Origin: Pseudoalteromonas sp. MSK9-3
GTDB taxonomy: Bacteria > Pseudomonadota > Gammaproteobacteria > Enterobacterales > Alteromonadaceae
Reading direction: 5' to 3'
Assembly (NCBI RefSeq): GCF_003590335.1
Contig: NZ_MIET01000033.1
Location: 1 to 42,269, forward strand
DNA: 42,269 nucleotides
Position numbers and translations under genes: made by a program
Notes under the pieces: generated by a model
Told to the model about the DNA's origin: nothing
Databases searched by the model: none
Seen by the model: the letters and a program-made list of their open reading frames with translations, nothing else
In this document: positions 8,284 to 17,180 of the stretch, piece by piece
How the letters are laid out: each line of letters begins with the position of its first letter
Position numbering within the stretch: the stretch's first letter is position 1

Positions 8284-9090
8284 TCATCGTTTTAAATATT
8301 GCCCAGGTGTGCAGTTAAATGCTTTTTTAAATGCCGTGTTAAACGCAGAGCTTGATTCAAAGCCGAGTTGTTCAGCAATTGTTTGCTGAGTATGACCTGC
8401 CTCGAGCATTTCAACTGCGCGCAATGCTCTGAGCTTTTGCTTCCATTGGCTAAAGTTCATCGAAAAGCTTTTATTAAACAGCCTATTTAGTGTGCGGCTT
8501 GAGGCGCCAACTTGTTCACTCCATTGCTCTAATGTGTTGGGGTTACCTGGGTTTGCGTGTAGTTCACTAATGATAGGTATGAGGCGTTTGTCTTGAGCCG
8601 TGGGGAGAAAGAATGCACTGGTTTGTGCCATTTTAAGCCTGTCTATGAATACTTGTACAAAGCGCAGAGTGCTGTCGTCTAAAGCATAATCAGTTGGCCA
8701 CCGACACACTTCTAAAATCATCGCTTTTAATAGATCATCAATATGCAGTATTTTTGCGTCGACACCTAAAACATCAACATACTTCTTTTCAATATAGACG
8801 CTTCGAAAATGCCCGCCGTAGCGACAGAATGTCTCATGGGGCAAATTGGGTGGGATCCACAGTGCTTGGTCGGGTGGAATGACAAAACGACCGACAGGGG
8901 TCCCAACCGTCAATACGCCATTGCTTGTATAGGCTAATTGACCCCAAGTATGTTGGTGAGTCTGAACGTGTTGCCAAGGCGGCATAGTTGTTGGTCGTGG
9001 ATAAACGGGTTTATCTATCTTTGTAAGTTTTATGCGAGCTTTAACACTTTGCCACTGGCTTCGTGTCTGATCTGATAAATCATCTGTCAT
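8284..9090 (-). CDS. AraC family transcriptional regulator with cupin sensor
   Basis: A 268-residue regulator. The N-terminal half is a cupin-like sensor (HVQTHQHTWGQLAY, then FVIPPDQALWIPPNLPHE). The C-terminal ~100 residues carry two helix-turn-helix units (LEQWSEQVGASSRTLNRLF and QQTIAEQLGFESSSAFNTAF), ending CTPGQYLKR as is usual for AraC proteins. It diverges from the MFS gene starting at 9193, with about 100 bp between the two start codons. That suggests it controls that transporter. The inducer is unknown. H-x-H in the cupin part is reminiscent of metal- or small-molecule-binding cupins. Confidence 0.88.
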   Translation of the reverse strand: MTDDLSDQTRSQWQSVKARIKLTKIDKPVYPRPTTMPPWQHVQTHQHTWGQLAYTSNGVLTVGTPVGRFVIPPDQALWIPPNLPHETFCRYGGHFRSVYIEKKYVDVLGVDAKILHIDDLLKAMILEVCRWPTDYALDDSTLRFVQVFIDRLKMAQTSAFFLPTAQDKRLIPIISELHANPGNPNTLEQWSEQVGASSRTLNRLFNKSFSMNFSQWKQKLRALRAVEMLEAGHTQQTIAEQLGFESSSAFNTAFKKAFNCTPGQYLKR

Positions 9091-9192
9091 TTTAGGTAAT
9101 TTTGGTCATTTCTTTTTGAGCATACAATAACCAGGTTCTTTAAACAATCGATAGAATTGATCATAAACTTTGTTGTGCTTTGGAAGGGAAAT

Positions 9193-10371
9193 ATGAATAA
9201 CAAAATGAGTTTGGTTACTATGCGTTCTCCATTTGGTTTTTTGGCCATAGCTACGTCAATTATGGCAATCACGTTTGCTGGATGGATGGCTTTACTGAAT
9301 AACTTTGCGATTGAAGCTGCTCAATTTACTGGGGCAAATATGGGAATGCTGCAATCTTTGCGAGAGATCCCTGGTTTACTTGCTTTTACGGCTGTTTTTG
9401 TACTTTTAGTGCTTAAAGAGCAAACTTTTGCTTTGATCAGCTTGTGTTTATTGTCAATCGGGGTTGCTGTCACGGGCCTATTTCCCAGTATTTATGGGTT
9501 ATATGCCACAACGGTGTTAATGTCGATTGGCTTTCATTACTTTGAAACTATTAATCAATCACTGAGTTTACAGTGGTTCAATAAAGATGAAGCCCCGCAA
9601 CAGCTAGGGCGGCTGATGTCAATTAAGTCATTGGCCTCATTGTTGACTTATGCTGCTATTTGGTTATCTGTTACCTTTTTTGCGACAGATTATCAATGGT
9701 TATATTTATCAATTGGTGGGGTTGGGTTATTGCTCACGATATACCTTATTATTGCTTTTCCTACTTTTACCATGTCGTCGACCCAGCATAAAAAAATTAT
9801 TTTACGTAAAAAATATAGTTTGTATTACATACTGCTATTTTTTTCTGGAGCACGTAGACAGATTTTTATGGTGTTCGCGGGTTTTTTGATGGTTGAAAAA
9901 TTTGGTTTTGACGTGGCGCAGATCACCGCTTTATATATGGTTAATCATCTTATTAATATTTTTGTGGCCCCAAAGATTGGACAGATGATTAGTAAAATAG
10001 GTGAGCAGAAAACGCTTACTATTGAGTACGCTGGCCTTGTTTTGGTTTTTATTGGTTATGCAGTGGTTGACTCTGCTATGTTTGCGGCGGCGTTGTATTT
10101 AATCGATCATTTGTTTTTCGCGATGGCCATTGCGTTAAAAACATACTTTCAAAAAATTGCAGATCCTGAGGATATTGCGGCGACGGCCAGTGTGAGTTTT
10201 ACCATTAATCATATTGCGGCTGTGGTTATTCCAGCAGCGTTCGGTGTTGTGTGGTTATACGACCAAGCCTTGGTTTTTTATTTTGGTGCAGGGCTTGCTG
10301 CGTGCTCTTTACTGCTCAGTCAGTTTGTTACACCACATTTAGATAAATTGTCATTACGTAGTTCATCATAA
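9193..10371 (+). CDS. MFS transporter
   Basis: A 392-residue inner-membrane protein with about 12 hydrophobic segments and no signal peptide. The overall pattern (LREIPGLLAFTAVFVLL early, MSIKSLASLLTYAAIWL in the middle) is that of the major facilitator superfamily. I cannot assign a substrate. ATG 9193 is preceded by GGAAGGGAA; an upstream in-frame ATG at 9157 lacks a good site and would add 12 residues. It diverges from the AraC regulator, its likely controller. The C-terminal end, about 25 bp from a hairpin, shows no linked gene. Confidence 0.85.
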   Translation: MNNKMSLVTMRSPFGFLAIATSIMAITFAGWMALLNNFAIEAAQFTGANMGMLQSLREIPGLLAFTAVFVLLVLKEQTFALISLCLLSIGVAVTGLFPSIYGLYATTVLMSIGFHYFETINQSLSLQWFNKDEAPQQLGRLMSIKSLASLLTYAAIWLSVTFFATDYQWLYLSIGGVGLLLTIYLIIAFPTFTMSSTQHKKIILRKKYSLYYILLFFSGARRQIFMVFAGFLMVEKFGFDVAQITALYMVNHLINIFVAPKIGQMISKIGEQKTLTIEYAGLVLVFIGYAVVDSAMFAAALYLIDHLFFAMAIALKTYFQKIADPEDIAATASVSFTINHIAAVVIPAAFGVVWLYDQALVFYFGAGLAACSLLLSQFVTPHLDKLSLRSSS

Positions 10372-10395
10372 CCAGATGAGCATCTTGCTTTTTTT

Positions 10396-10419
10396 GCTAA
10401 CGGCTATAATGCCGTTAGC
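10396..10419. terminator. hairpin between convergent MFS and LysR genes
   Basis: Perfect 9-bp stem GCTAACGGC / GCCGTTAGC with a 6-nt loop. It overlaps the last codons of the minus-strand LysR gene (stop 10404-10406) and lies 25 bp beyond the MFS stop. A T7 run precedes it on the plus strand, and only CCTTCTTTTAT follows, so the U-tract is imperfect for either direction. Confidence 0.5.
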
Positions 10420-11288
10420 CCTTCTTTTATATGATCGATAAATAAACGGGTTTTGAGTGGCACAAAGGTGCTTTTAGGGTAGTAAGCCCAAAGCTGTTTG
10501 GTTGCGGAGTGCAAAGAAGGTAATAAAGGCACTAAGCTGCCTTCATCAAGTTGCTTGCTGATATAAGTAGGAGAGATAAAAATGAGTCCCATGCCTTGAA
10601 TAGCCGCTTCTAAAATTGAGTCTAAATTGTCAGACACAAAGTTATAATTCTGAAATAAGAAGCGTGTTCCATCACTCAGCTCAATATGGCCTTTTTTTTG
10701 ATAATAGTTACTGAGCAGCATTTTGTGTGCTTGCAGATCTTGGAGGTTTTTTATTAGGGGGTGTTTATCAATGTAATGTGGTGAGGCAAACAACTGCATT
10801 TGATAGTTTAATAGCCGTGTTCCTTTATGTGCTAATGAGTCAAATTCGTCATATTGTCGAGTGATCACTAAATCGTTTTGTAAATCTGGTAATGCCCCTG
10901 GATTAAGGACATTAAGCTGCACGTTCACTTGTGGATACAGGCTTAAGAACTGTCTAATGTGCGGAAGTAACACACGACTACCTACAGCAAGTGTTGCTGC
11001 AATCTTCAAGGTACCTGTAGGTACTTTGGTGCTCTCATGACTGTGATTTATCATTATCTCAAATTGACTGAGAAGTGCGTTTGCTTTGGGTAAAAAACTA
11101 TGCCCTTCCTCTGTAAGATTTACTTGTCGAGTAGTACGTGTAAACAAGCTCAAACCCAATTGTTTTTCTAACCAGTCGATACGTTTACTCATTGCTGAAG
11201 CTGAGATCTCTAGGTGCTCAGCAGCTACGGTAAAGCTTTTATGCTCAACGAGTGCAGTAAAGCTGCGGGTTGCAGTTAGCCAATCCAT
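10404..11288 (-). CDS. LysR family transcriptional regulator
   Basis: A 294-residue regulator. The N-terminal winged helix-turn-helix is classical: RSFTALVEHKSFTVAAEHLE, then SASAMSKRIDWLEKQLGLSLF and TRTTRQVNLTEEG. The rest is a periplasmic-binding-protein-like effector domain. The start MDWLTATRSF at 11288 is chosen because GGGA lies 7 nt upstream; longer in-frame starts lack a site and a family match. It resembles LysR proteins beside drug-efflux genes, and it diverges from a Bcr/CflA transporter with about 100 bp between starts, so it probably regulates that operon. Effector unknown. Confidence 0.9.
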   Translation of the reverse strand: MDWLTATRSFTALVEHKSFTVAAEHLEISASAMSKRIDWLEKQLGLSLFTRTTRQVNLTEEGHSFLPKANALLSQFEIMINHSHESTKVPTGTLKIAATLAVGSRVLLPHIRQFLSLYPQVNVQLNVLNPGALPDLQNDLVITRQYDEFDSLAHKGTRLLNYQMQLFASPHYIDKHPLIKNLQDLQAHKMLLSNYYQKKGHIELSDGTRFLFQNYNFVSDNLDSILEAAIQGMGLIFISPTYISKQLDEGSLVPLLPSLHSATKQLWAYYPKSTFVPLKTRLFIDHIKEGLTAL

Positions 11289-11390
11289 ATTAATTCCCAT
11301 TAAGAAATAATGTTTTGCCAATTACAGTGTTTTTTGTCATCAAAGTAAAGAATATAGTGTTTAAGAATTAAACCACAGAGGCTAGGGGAC

Positions 11391-12593
11391 ATGTTGGGAT
11401 TAGCAATTTTGCTGTTATCGTGCTCACAGCTGGCAAGCCAGATCTTTTTGCCTGCACTGCCTCAAATAGCAGAAAGTTTGGCGTTAAGCGCTACGCAAAG
11501 TCAGGCAATGATCACTGGATACTTTATGTTTCTGGGAATATCGCAGTTGGTTGTGGGGCCGCTACGGGATAAATTTGGTGACCGACCGGTATTCTTTATC
11601 GGTCAAAGTATTTTTATTTTAGGCACATTGTTGTGTGCTGTTTCCACCTCTGCGGCGCTATTTTCATTAGGCCGTATATTGCAAGGTGTGGGGGCTGCGT
11701 CACCATTATTGATAAGCCGGACATTACTAGTTGCTACATTAAGTGGAGCTCAGTTAAAAATGGCGATGGCTAAATTAGCTTTAGTATCAAGTTGTGTGGC
11801 TGTTTTTGCACCTCTGATTGGTGGCACGCTTAGCTCGTTGGTTAGTTGGCAGTTTTTAGCTTGGGTATTGGCTGCTTATTTTGGCTTCACAGCAATCGTT
11901 GGCTGGTGGATATTGCCAACAGATCCTCATGTACCAACGATTAGATCTGTTCGACCTAAGTATTTATTACAACAATATTGGCTAATGTTACAAGAAGGTC
12001 AGTTTCTTGCGATTGCAGCATTTAAATGGTTGCCCACTTTTCTCTACTTAACCACGCAATTGTATTTTCCGTTTTTATTACAACAGTATTTTCAACTCAC
12101 TGAGCAGCAATTTGGCATGGTGATGATGTTGCCAATGAGTGGGTTGTTGATCGGCGCATTTATCAGTAAATGTTTGCATAAAACGATGAATGAACTTGCC
12201 TTGTTTGCGTTTTTTTGGCCTTTATTGATGGTAAGTGCCATGTGTTACAGCTTACTCCCATTTAGTCTATTCAATGCATTGCTCGGATATGGTTTTATGA
12301 TGGTTGTTTTTGGGGGGTATTTTGCAGCTTATATGCAATTGCTTGGTGTGCACTATGCTGCACAAGCCGGCAGTGCGAATGCATTGGTGGGGGCTGTTGA
12401 GCTATTGGGGTTCACTTTATTGGCTGTGGGCTGCAATGCTTACTTAATACATTCGCTTGATGACCTTGCCTGGATAACGGTGTTAGCCGCTGCGTTATTA
12501 TTATTCGCTTGGCTTAAGTTATTACCCCAGAGGATTTTCTTTAATGATGTTTTCCAGCATATAGCACGCAAAGTAGTAGGGAATAGAGAATGA
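11391..12593 (+). CDS. Bcr/CflA family multidrug efflux MFS transporter
   Basis: A 400-residue inner-membrane transporter with ~12 hydrophobic segments. Bcr/CflA-type signatures are QIFLPALPQIAESL in the first helix and loop, then GISQLVVGPLRDKFGDRPV (the MFS motif A G-x-x-x-D-R/K-x-G-R/D-R form) and GRILQGVGAASPLLISR. Proton-driven export of a drug or amino acid derivative is the expected activity. The gene overlaps the next, a GNAT acetyltransferase, by 4 bp (ATGA), so the two are translationally coupled and may act on related compounds. The LysR gene upstream is divergent. Confidence 0.85.
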   Translation: MLGLAILLLSCSQLASQIFLPALPQIAESLALSATQSQAMITGYFMFLGISQLVVGPLRDKFGDRPVFFIGQSIFILGTLLCAVSTSAALFSLGRILQGVGAASPLLISRTLLVATLSGAQLKMAMAKLALVSSCVAVFAPLIGGTLSSLVSWQFLAWVLAAYFGFTAIVGWWILPTDPHVPTIRSVRPKYLLQQYWLMLQEGQFLAIAAFKWLPTFLYLTTQLYFPFLLQQYFQLTEQQFGMVMMLPMSGLLIGAFISKCLHKTMNELALFAFFWPLLMVSAMCYSLLPFSLFNALLGYGFMMVVFGGYFAAYMQLLGVHYAAQAGSANALVGAVELLGFTLLAVGCNAYLIHSLDDLAWITVLAAALLLFAWLKLLPQRIFFNDVFQHIARKVVGNRE

Positions 12594-13111
12594 AAATTTG
12601 TACATCCAGATTAACACTAAGACCGATGACTATGGCAGATCTTCAAGCGAGTTTTGCGCATCGTAGTTGCCCACAAACATCTCGTTATATTAGCGACCAG
12701 ATCACTTTGGCACAGGCAAAGCAGCGTTTAGCTGAAAATTGTCAGCCTTGGTTAGGTGAAGAAAACCAGAGATTGGCGCTGGCCATTACACTTAATGGAT
12801 CGAATGAGCTGATCGGGGAGATGATGTTTAAGTATATCAACAAGACAAGTTTAGTCGGAGAGATAGGATATCGACTAAAAAAAGAGGTGATAGGCAAAGG
12901 GTATGCATTTGAAGCCGTTAATGCTTTCATTGCACAGTTATTTTCACAGCTCGAGGTTATGAAAATAGTGGCGGTATGTGCTGTTGATAACACGCCCTCA
13001 TGGCGGTTAATGGAAAAGCTGCAGATGCAAAGAGAGGGGGTATTTAAATCTCACTTTTTAATTGGGGGTGAGCGGTTAGATGCCTATAGTTATGGTATCT
13101 GTCGTCCTTAA
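12590..13111 (+). CDS. GNAT family N-acetyltransferase (RimJ/RimL type)
   Basis: A 173-residue acetyltransferase with the RimJ/RimL-like pattern: TSRLTLRPMTMADL at the N-terminus, IGEMMFKYINK, GEIGYRLKKEVIGKGYAFEAV (the acetyl-CoA-binding segment) and VDNTPSWRLMEKLQMQREGV near the end. The substrate may be a protein N-terminus or a small molecule and cannot be told here. It overlaps the efflux gene by 4 bp, so the pair forms an operon. A hairpin with a T-rich tail at 13212-13245 ends it. Confidence 0.85.
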   Translation: MKICTSRLTLRPMTMADLQASFAHRSCPQTSRYISDQITLAQAKQRLAENCQPWLGEENQRLALAITLNGSNELIGEMMFKYINKTSLVGEIGYRLKKEVIGKGYAFEAVNAFIAQLFSQLEVMKIVAVCAVDNTPSWRLMEKLQMQREGVFKSHFLIGGERLDAYSYGICRP

Positions 13112-13124
13112 GCATATTATTCTG

Positions 13125-13154
13125 CTTTGTACTGTATACATATCAGTAATGTGA
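13125..13154. repeat. direct repeat, copy A
   Basis: About 30 bp starting CTTTGTACTGTATACA and ending TAATGTGA. It recurs in the same orientation at 13280-13310 with a small number of changes in the middle. The core contains the palindrome GTATAC. The copies flank the terminator at 13212-13245. Confidence 0.55.
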
Positions 13155-13211
13155 GCTTTGAAATAAACTTGATCATTCTAATGGGGAAAATCAAGCCCTT
13201 ATTGAGGTGTG

Positions 13212-13250
13212 TTACTCATACAGAATAACCGTATGAGTAATTTTCTTTAT
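13212..13250 (+). terminator. terminator of the efflux/GNAT operon
   Basis: Perfect 10-bp stem TTACTCATAC (13212-13221) / GTATGAGTAA (13231-13240), 9-nt loop, followed by TTTTCTTTAT. It lies 100 bp beyond the GNAT stop and has the form of a Rho-independent terminator on the plus strand. Confidence 0.7.
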
Positions 13251-13279
13251 GATTTTAGCCACCCAGTCACAACGCCTTT

Positions 13280-13310
13280 CTTTGTACTGTATACAATGAC
13301 ATTAATGTGA
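13280..13310. repeat. direct repeat, copy B
   Basis: Second copy of the ~30-bp repeat, sharing the first 16 bases with copy A exactly and the closing TAATGTGA. It runs into the 3' end of the DUF1707 gene, whose stop codon (13302-13304) lies inside it. Confidence 0.55.
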
Positions 13311-13985
13311 TTTGTTGCTATTACTTTGATCACTAAATAGATCTTTAAGATGATCAGCAAACTGTTTTAGCGACTGCTTCATAGATTGCTTCATCGTTAC
13401 ATCAACACTGCCCAAAATCACTCTGCCTTGAATATGTAAATGCGGCCGTTGCCCAGTGACAGTGACGTTTTCAAGTGAGCTCTTATCACTGTTAACAGAT
13501 CCTAAAATATTTTTAGTGCTGGTGGTGACGTCTATATTATCAGGGACGATGAACTCATCACTGCCCAAAATACAATCGATATGTATCGTAACGTTAGGGT
13601 GTGTAAATACTGCATTTCTAAAGTCGAGTGTGACAGAGCCTGAATAATTTTTAATATAAATATCTTTAGGTACTACCCATGCCCCAGAACGGGTATCAGA
13701 ACTCAAAATTGAGGTAATATTTAGCTGGGCATTATTTTGTGTTGAAGCCGTGAATTTAGGTTGTACGCAAGATAGTTTTTCTGCTTGATAGCGTGGATCT
13801 GTTTGCAGCGGAAGATCGGCTGTTAGTGCCGTAAGATCGGTTGGATCGTCGCATGCATATGCTTGATCTAGTCGGCGTTCAAAAGCATCTGCCGAGATCT
13901 CACCATGGCTATAATTTAGAATCAGTTGATCAATGACTTCTTCTTTTACTTTTTCTAGGGGTCTATCTGATATAGGGACTGACAT
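13302..13985 (-). CDS. DUF1707 and LiaF-C-like domain protein
   Basis: A 227-residue cytoplasmic protein without signal or membrane segment. Residues ~5-60 fit DUF1707 (short helical domain with ISADAFERRLDQAYACDD). Residues ~85-205 are beta-rich with three recurring 'ILGS' turns (CILGSDEF, NILGSVNS, VILGSVDV), as in LiaF C-terminal / cell-wall-active antibiotic response proteins (DUF2154 type). Those are linked to envelope stress signalling in Gram-positives; the role here is unknown. It is monocistronic. Its last codons lie in a short direct repeat. Confidence 0.75.
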   Translation of the reverse strand: MSVPISDRPLEKVKEEVIDQLILNYSHGEISADAFERRLDQAYACDDPTDLTALTADLPLQTDPRYQAEKLSCVQPKFTASTQNNAQLNITSILSSDTRSGAWVVPKDIYIKNYSGSVTLDFRNAVFTHPNVTIHIDCILGSDEFIVPDNIDVTTSTKNILGSVNSDKSSLENVTVTGQRPHLHIQGRVILGSVDVTMKQSMKQSLKQFADHLKDLFSDQSNSNKSH

Positions 13986-14163
13986 ATATTCTCCGTTATT
14001 GTCTGGTGAGCGAACCTACACATTTTCAAGCAATATTAAGACCATTTATTTTATTGTTTAATATCAATTGATTAGGTTTTTTGTTTTTATTTTACACACT
14101 ATAATATAGTAATAATGACTAAATTATAGTTAAAAACGAGCTGACATATTTCTGTATGGCTTG

Positions 14164-15102
14164 TTACTTTGTGAGCTTTTTAATTTTTTTTTGGATGCGT
14201 ATTTTTTCCGCGTTGCGTACATGTTTGCTGATCCAGTGCGCTATTTTTTCCATGAGCTTAGGCGGAAAATCATGGCCAAGCTCAGGGACTATTTTAAGCT
14301 TGGACTTTTGAATGAGTTTAGCGGTATTAATACCTTCAGAAATAGGAAAAAGTGGATCAGCAGCCCCATGGATGACCAAGGTGGGTGCTTTAATTTTTTT
14401 GATTAAGTGCGTTCTTTTTCCTGTGGCCGTGATCGCACAGAGTTGTCGTTTTATGCCACTGGGGTTGTGTGCTCTATCTATTTGTTCAGCTGCCTGCGCT
14501 TTTAATACTGATTCTTGAGGTTGAAAAAGTGGACTCCCTATTGTTTGATTGAGCTTGACGTTGTAATTAATTGCAGAATCACGTGTAACTGGCTTTTGGC
14601 TCAATGGAGCAAGTTTTACGATTGTTTTTAAAGTAGTTGCAGAAAAGCTTATTACATTGGGAGTCGACATGATAGAGGTGAGGCTTAAGACTTTCTTTTT
14701 GTATTTCGCCGCAATGATTTGCGCGATCATGCCTCCCATAGATGCTCCGACTAAGTGGGCTTGTGATATTTTTAGTTCTTGCATCAGGCTGATCACATCT
14801 TCTGCCATATCTTCAAGTGAATAAGGTGCAGGTTTCCCCAAAGAAAAGTGCTTGTTAAGCCAGATTGAAAATAAGCTGGGCGCATCGCGCTCATTAAGCT
14901 GACTAGATAACCCAACATCACGGTTATCAAATCGTATTACCCGAAAATTATTATTGACTAAAGCATCATAAAACACATCAGGCCACACTGTCATTTGCGC
15001 ACCTAATCCCATAATCAAAATAATAGCGGGTGCACTTTTCTTCCCTTCGTCTTGGTAGTGAATATACAGGCCACTTTTTGTTTGGATCTGTTTTATTGCC
15101 AC
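14164..15102 (-). CDS. alpha/beta hydrolase
   Basis: A 312-residue hydrolase. The nucleophile elbow is GASMGG with Ser121. Asp248 in HGAADPLFP and His276 in ELGHDFPP complete the triad, and IMGLGAQM supplies the oxyanion hole. The C-terminus is strongly basic and Lys-rich (HVRNAEKIRIQKKIKKLTK), which is unusual for the fold and may be a peripheral membrane or nucleic-acid-contact tail. No signal peptide is present. The substrate is unknown; relatives are esterases or C-C bond hydrolases. It is monocistronic, and about 180 AT-rich bases separate it from the DUF1707 gene. Confidence 0.82.
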   Translation of the reverse strand: MAIKQIQTKSGLYIHYQDEGKKSAPAIILIMGLGAQMTVWPDVFYDALVNNNFRVIRFDNRDVGLSSQLNERDAPSLFSIWLNKHFSLGKPAPYSLEDMAEDVISLMQELKISQAHLVGASMGGMIAQIIAAKYKKKVLSLTSIMSTPNVISFSATTLKTIVKLAPLSQKPVTRDSAINYNVKLNQTIGSPLFQPQESVLKAQAAEQIDRAHNPSGIKRQLCAITATGKRTHLIKKIKAPTLVIHGAADPLFPISEGINTAKLIQKSKLKIVPELGHDFPPKLMEKIAHWISKHVRNAEKIRIQKKIKKLTK

Positions 15103-15732
15103 GTTGTATGTATGACTTTTTAATCGATTAAACGTGTGAGTGAGTATAGCTGGCTAGTATACATTTTGTGCGCCTCTTGAGTCTAAAAAAAGAACGTTGT
15201 TGATGACGTCAATTTTAATCTGTGGATCTAAGGCGGATCGCGTTTTTTTGCTAAATTTATAGACAGTGAGAGCCAGTCGCAGAGAAAGTATTCACTGGTA
15301 ACATTTGCATGAATTACCAGCTTGGTTGTTAAGTTGCTCGTTATGTGATCTGGTTTTGTTGCTGGTTTGTTTGTTTAATGTTTTTATGTGTGTTTTGTGT
15401 TGTTGTATGTGTTTTATGTTTCCATGTTGGGTGTTGTTTTTCGTTTGCTAACAAGTTATTTCTTTAGGGTTTGTTGCTGATATTCTTATGTTTTTTGAGT
15501 TATATAAGCCAGTTATTGCGCAATGATCTATCTATGGCTGGTAAAGATCTTTAAATGTCGTATGTATTCCAGTCGCTTTACGTATGAAATGCGTACTATG
15601 CTTGCGCGCTTGACGTAACGTTGGTGTGCTTTGTCCAGCGATGGGGCGTAGCTTTTATAGGGAATAAAATGTAGGCTGTGCGAAAATGTGTTTCAAGGCC
15701 TTTTAAGGCGTAAAAAAGCAAGGAAAAAGCGA
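15103..15732. other. long intergenic region with a G/T-skewed stretch
   Basis: 630 bp without a credible gene, between the hydrolase (minus) and the lipoprotein gene (plus), so it must hold both promoters. From about 15340 to 15450 the plus strand is almost only G and T, with very few C and A, a marked strand asymmetry not seen elsewhere in the window. The next part (15560-15690) is more balanced. It could encode an untranslated RNA, but I see no clear hairpin-plus-T-tract end. Confidence 0.4.
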
Positions 15733-16902
15733 ATGGGTCCCTCAGTTGTAAGGTCAATTTTTTGGGCGGGAATGATTGCATCAGTGGTGGGCTGCAACAC
15801 TACTACTGAGCGCTACCAGCAAGAAATAACACAAATAAAAGAGGTCGTAAAAGAGTTCTATGTAAAAGGGCCACACTTGCCATGCTGGCTGCAAAACCCT
15901 GTTTCACAAGAAAGAACAGGGTTTATAGGCGTCACTCCTGTACTCGATCTGTATGGTCAACAAGCCATCAAAGCCAGCCGAAAAGTCGCATTAAATAAGC
16001 TGGCTCAGTATTACTCGCTTATACTCACAGAGCAGGATGTACGTAATATTACCAATCAAGACACCGCTGAAATTACACTCGACAGTGGTCGCACGGTGAC
16101 ATTCTTACCAGTGCACGTAACTGATTCTGTAATTTATAGTTATGTGTTTGATGGCGCTTTAGATGCTATCGCGCGACTATCACAGTCACCAATGGCGCAA
16201 TGCGCAGAGCTGCAATGTGATTTTAGCCAATGTACACCGTCTTGGCTGTGTGATACGACACCAAATACAATCACGTCGGTCAGTTATTTAACGGTGGCAC
16301 CTCATCAGCAATTAGCGCAAGCGCAAAAAAATGCTGGGGTCATTGCCAGTTTATTAGACACATCGCATGTAAATATCGTGGATACACAGACTGAGTTATA
16401 CCAAAATTTAAGTGGTACAGAGCATCAGAGTATCAGTCGAACACGTTCAGGAAGCGTGACTGCAACAGAGTGGCAGTCTCCTTTATTACATACTCGTTCA
16501 TGCTCGTATGGGCATACTCTAGTTGCCCAGTTTACGTTACCAAACAGCATGACTCGCCACGATATACCACTTCAACTTCACGAAAATTGGAAGACACAGC
16601 CGCAGTTTCAAGGTCGAACGATTGCATTAGGTAATTTTGGCGAAAGGGGCAAAATGACCCCGGACACATTGCTCAGTACAGCAATAGATTTGGCCATTAA
16701 AGATGCGCTAATTGAGTTAGCTAAGGTAAAAGGGGTTGAGGTGTTATCTGGGGTAGATATTCGCTATGATAATGGTCATTATTATTTATCCAATAGCTAC
16801 TTTTCCGTGAATCAAATCGTCAGCGGTGAGCTGATTGATATTAAAGTGACTTATAAAAACGATCTACCTATGGTGTATGTATGGCTGCTGGAGGTAGTCT
16901 AG
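15733..16902 (+). CDS. lipoprotein of unknown function
   Basis: A 389-residue exported protein with a lipoprotein signal (MGPSVVRSIFWAGMIASVVG, then Cys21). ATG 15733 is preceded by AGGA at 8 nt; an in-frame start at 15688 would add a basic stretch and weaken the signal. The segment YGQQAIKASRKVALNKLAQYY (about residues 76-96) is reminiscent of LPP20-type lipoproteins, but the match is weak. Further Cys residues form a cluster around 155-180 (QCAELQCDFSQCTPSWLCD). The C-terminal half contains TLLSTAIDLAIKDALIELAK. I do not recognise the family with confidence. It probably faces the periplasm on the outer membrane. Two hairpins follow it. Confidence 0.75.
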   Translation: MGPSVVRSIFWAGMIASVVGCNTTTERYQQEITQIKEVVKEFYVKGPHLPCWLQNPVSQERTGFIGVTPVLDLYGQQAIKASRKVALNKLAQYYSLILTEQDVRNITNQDTAEITLDSGRTVTFLPVHVTDSVIYSYVFDGALDAIARLSQSPMAQCAELQCDFSQCTPSWLCDTTPNTITSVSYLTVAPHQQLAQAQKNAGVIASLLDTSHVNIVDTQTELYQNLSGTEHQSISRTRSGSVTATEWQSPLLHTRSCSYGHTLVAQFTLPNSMTRHDIPLQLHENWKTQPQFQGRTIALGNFGERGKMTPDTLLSTAIDLAIKDALIELAKVKGVEVLSGVDIRYDNGHYYLSNSYFSVNQIVSGELIDIKVTYKNDLPMVYVWLLEVV

Positions 16903-16928
16903 GCGTTCTGTTTGAAAGTCATATACCT

Positions 16929-16959
16929 TACCATACGCACTTTTTAAGTGTGTATGGTA
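16929..16959 (+). terminator. hairpin after the lipoprotein gene
   Basis: A 14-bp stem TACCATACGCACTT (16929-16942) / AAGTGTGTATGGTA (16946-16959) with one G-T pair and a TTT loop, 27 bp after the stop. Only TTTC follows, so it is a strong hairpin but a poor Rho-independent terminator. Confidence 0.55.
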
Positions 16960-16983
16960 TTTCAGCGCATCTGCGATCATGTC

Positions 16984-17007
16984 ACCACGCTAAGTATGTA
17001 GCGTGGT
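16984..17007. other. second hairpin after the lipoprotein gene
   Basis: A 9-bp stem ACCACGCTA / TAGCGTGGT with a 6-nt loop, flanked on both sides by GATC (16976 and 17009). Together with the hairpin at 16929 it forms a tandem structured 3' region. Role unknown. Confidence 0.4.
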
Positions 17008-17180
17008 CGATCCTTTATCCATTGAAGTAAAAGTAACACTTTCATGACGTTGTAAGATAATAATGGAACGTCACCCCTCCCTTGTTTACATTTGATTACT
17101 TTTTATTCGTTATTTTTGTTGCCGTATTGTAATAATAGTGACATAAAGGTGTTTCTAACAAAGTAACAAGGATTGAAAAT

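Noticed and set aside
9193..12593. Assigning drug substrates to the two MFS transporters
   Set aside because: Family membership can be seen but specificity cannot be read from these sequences.
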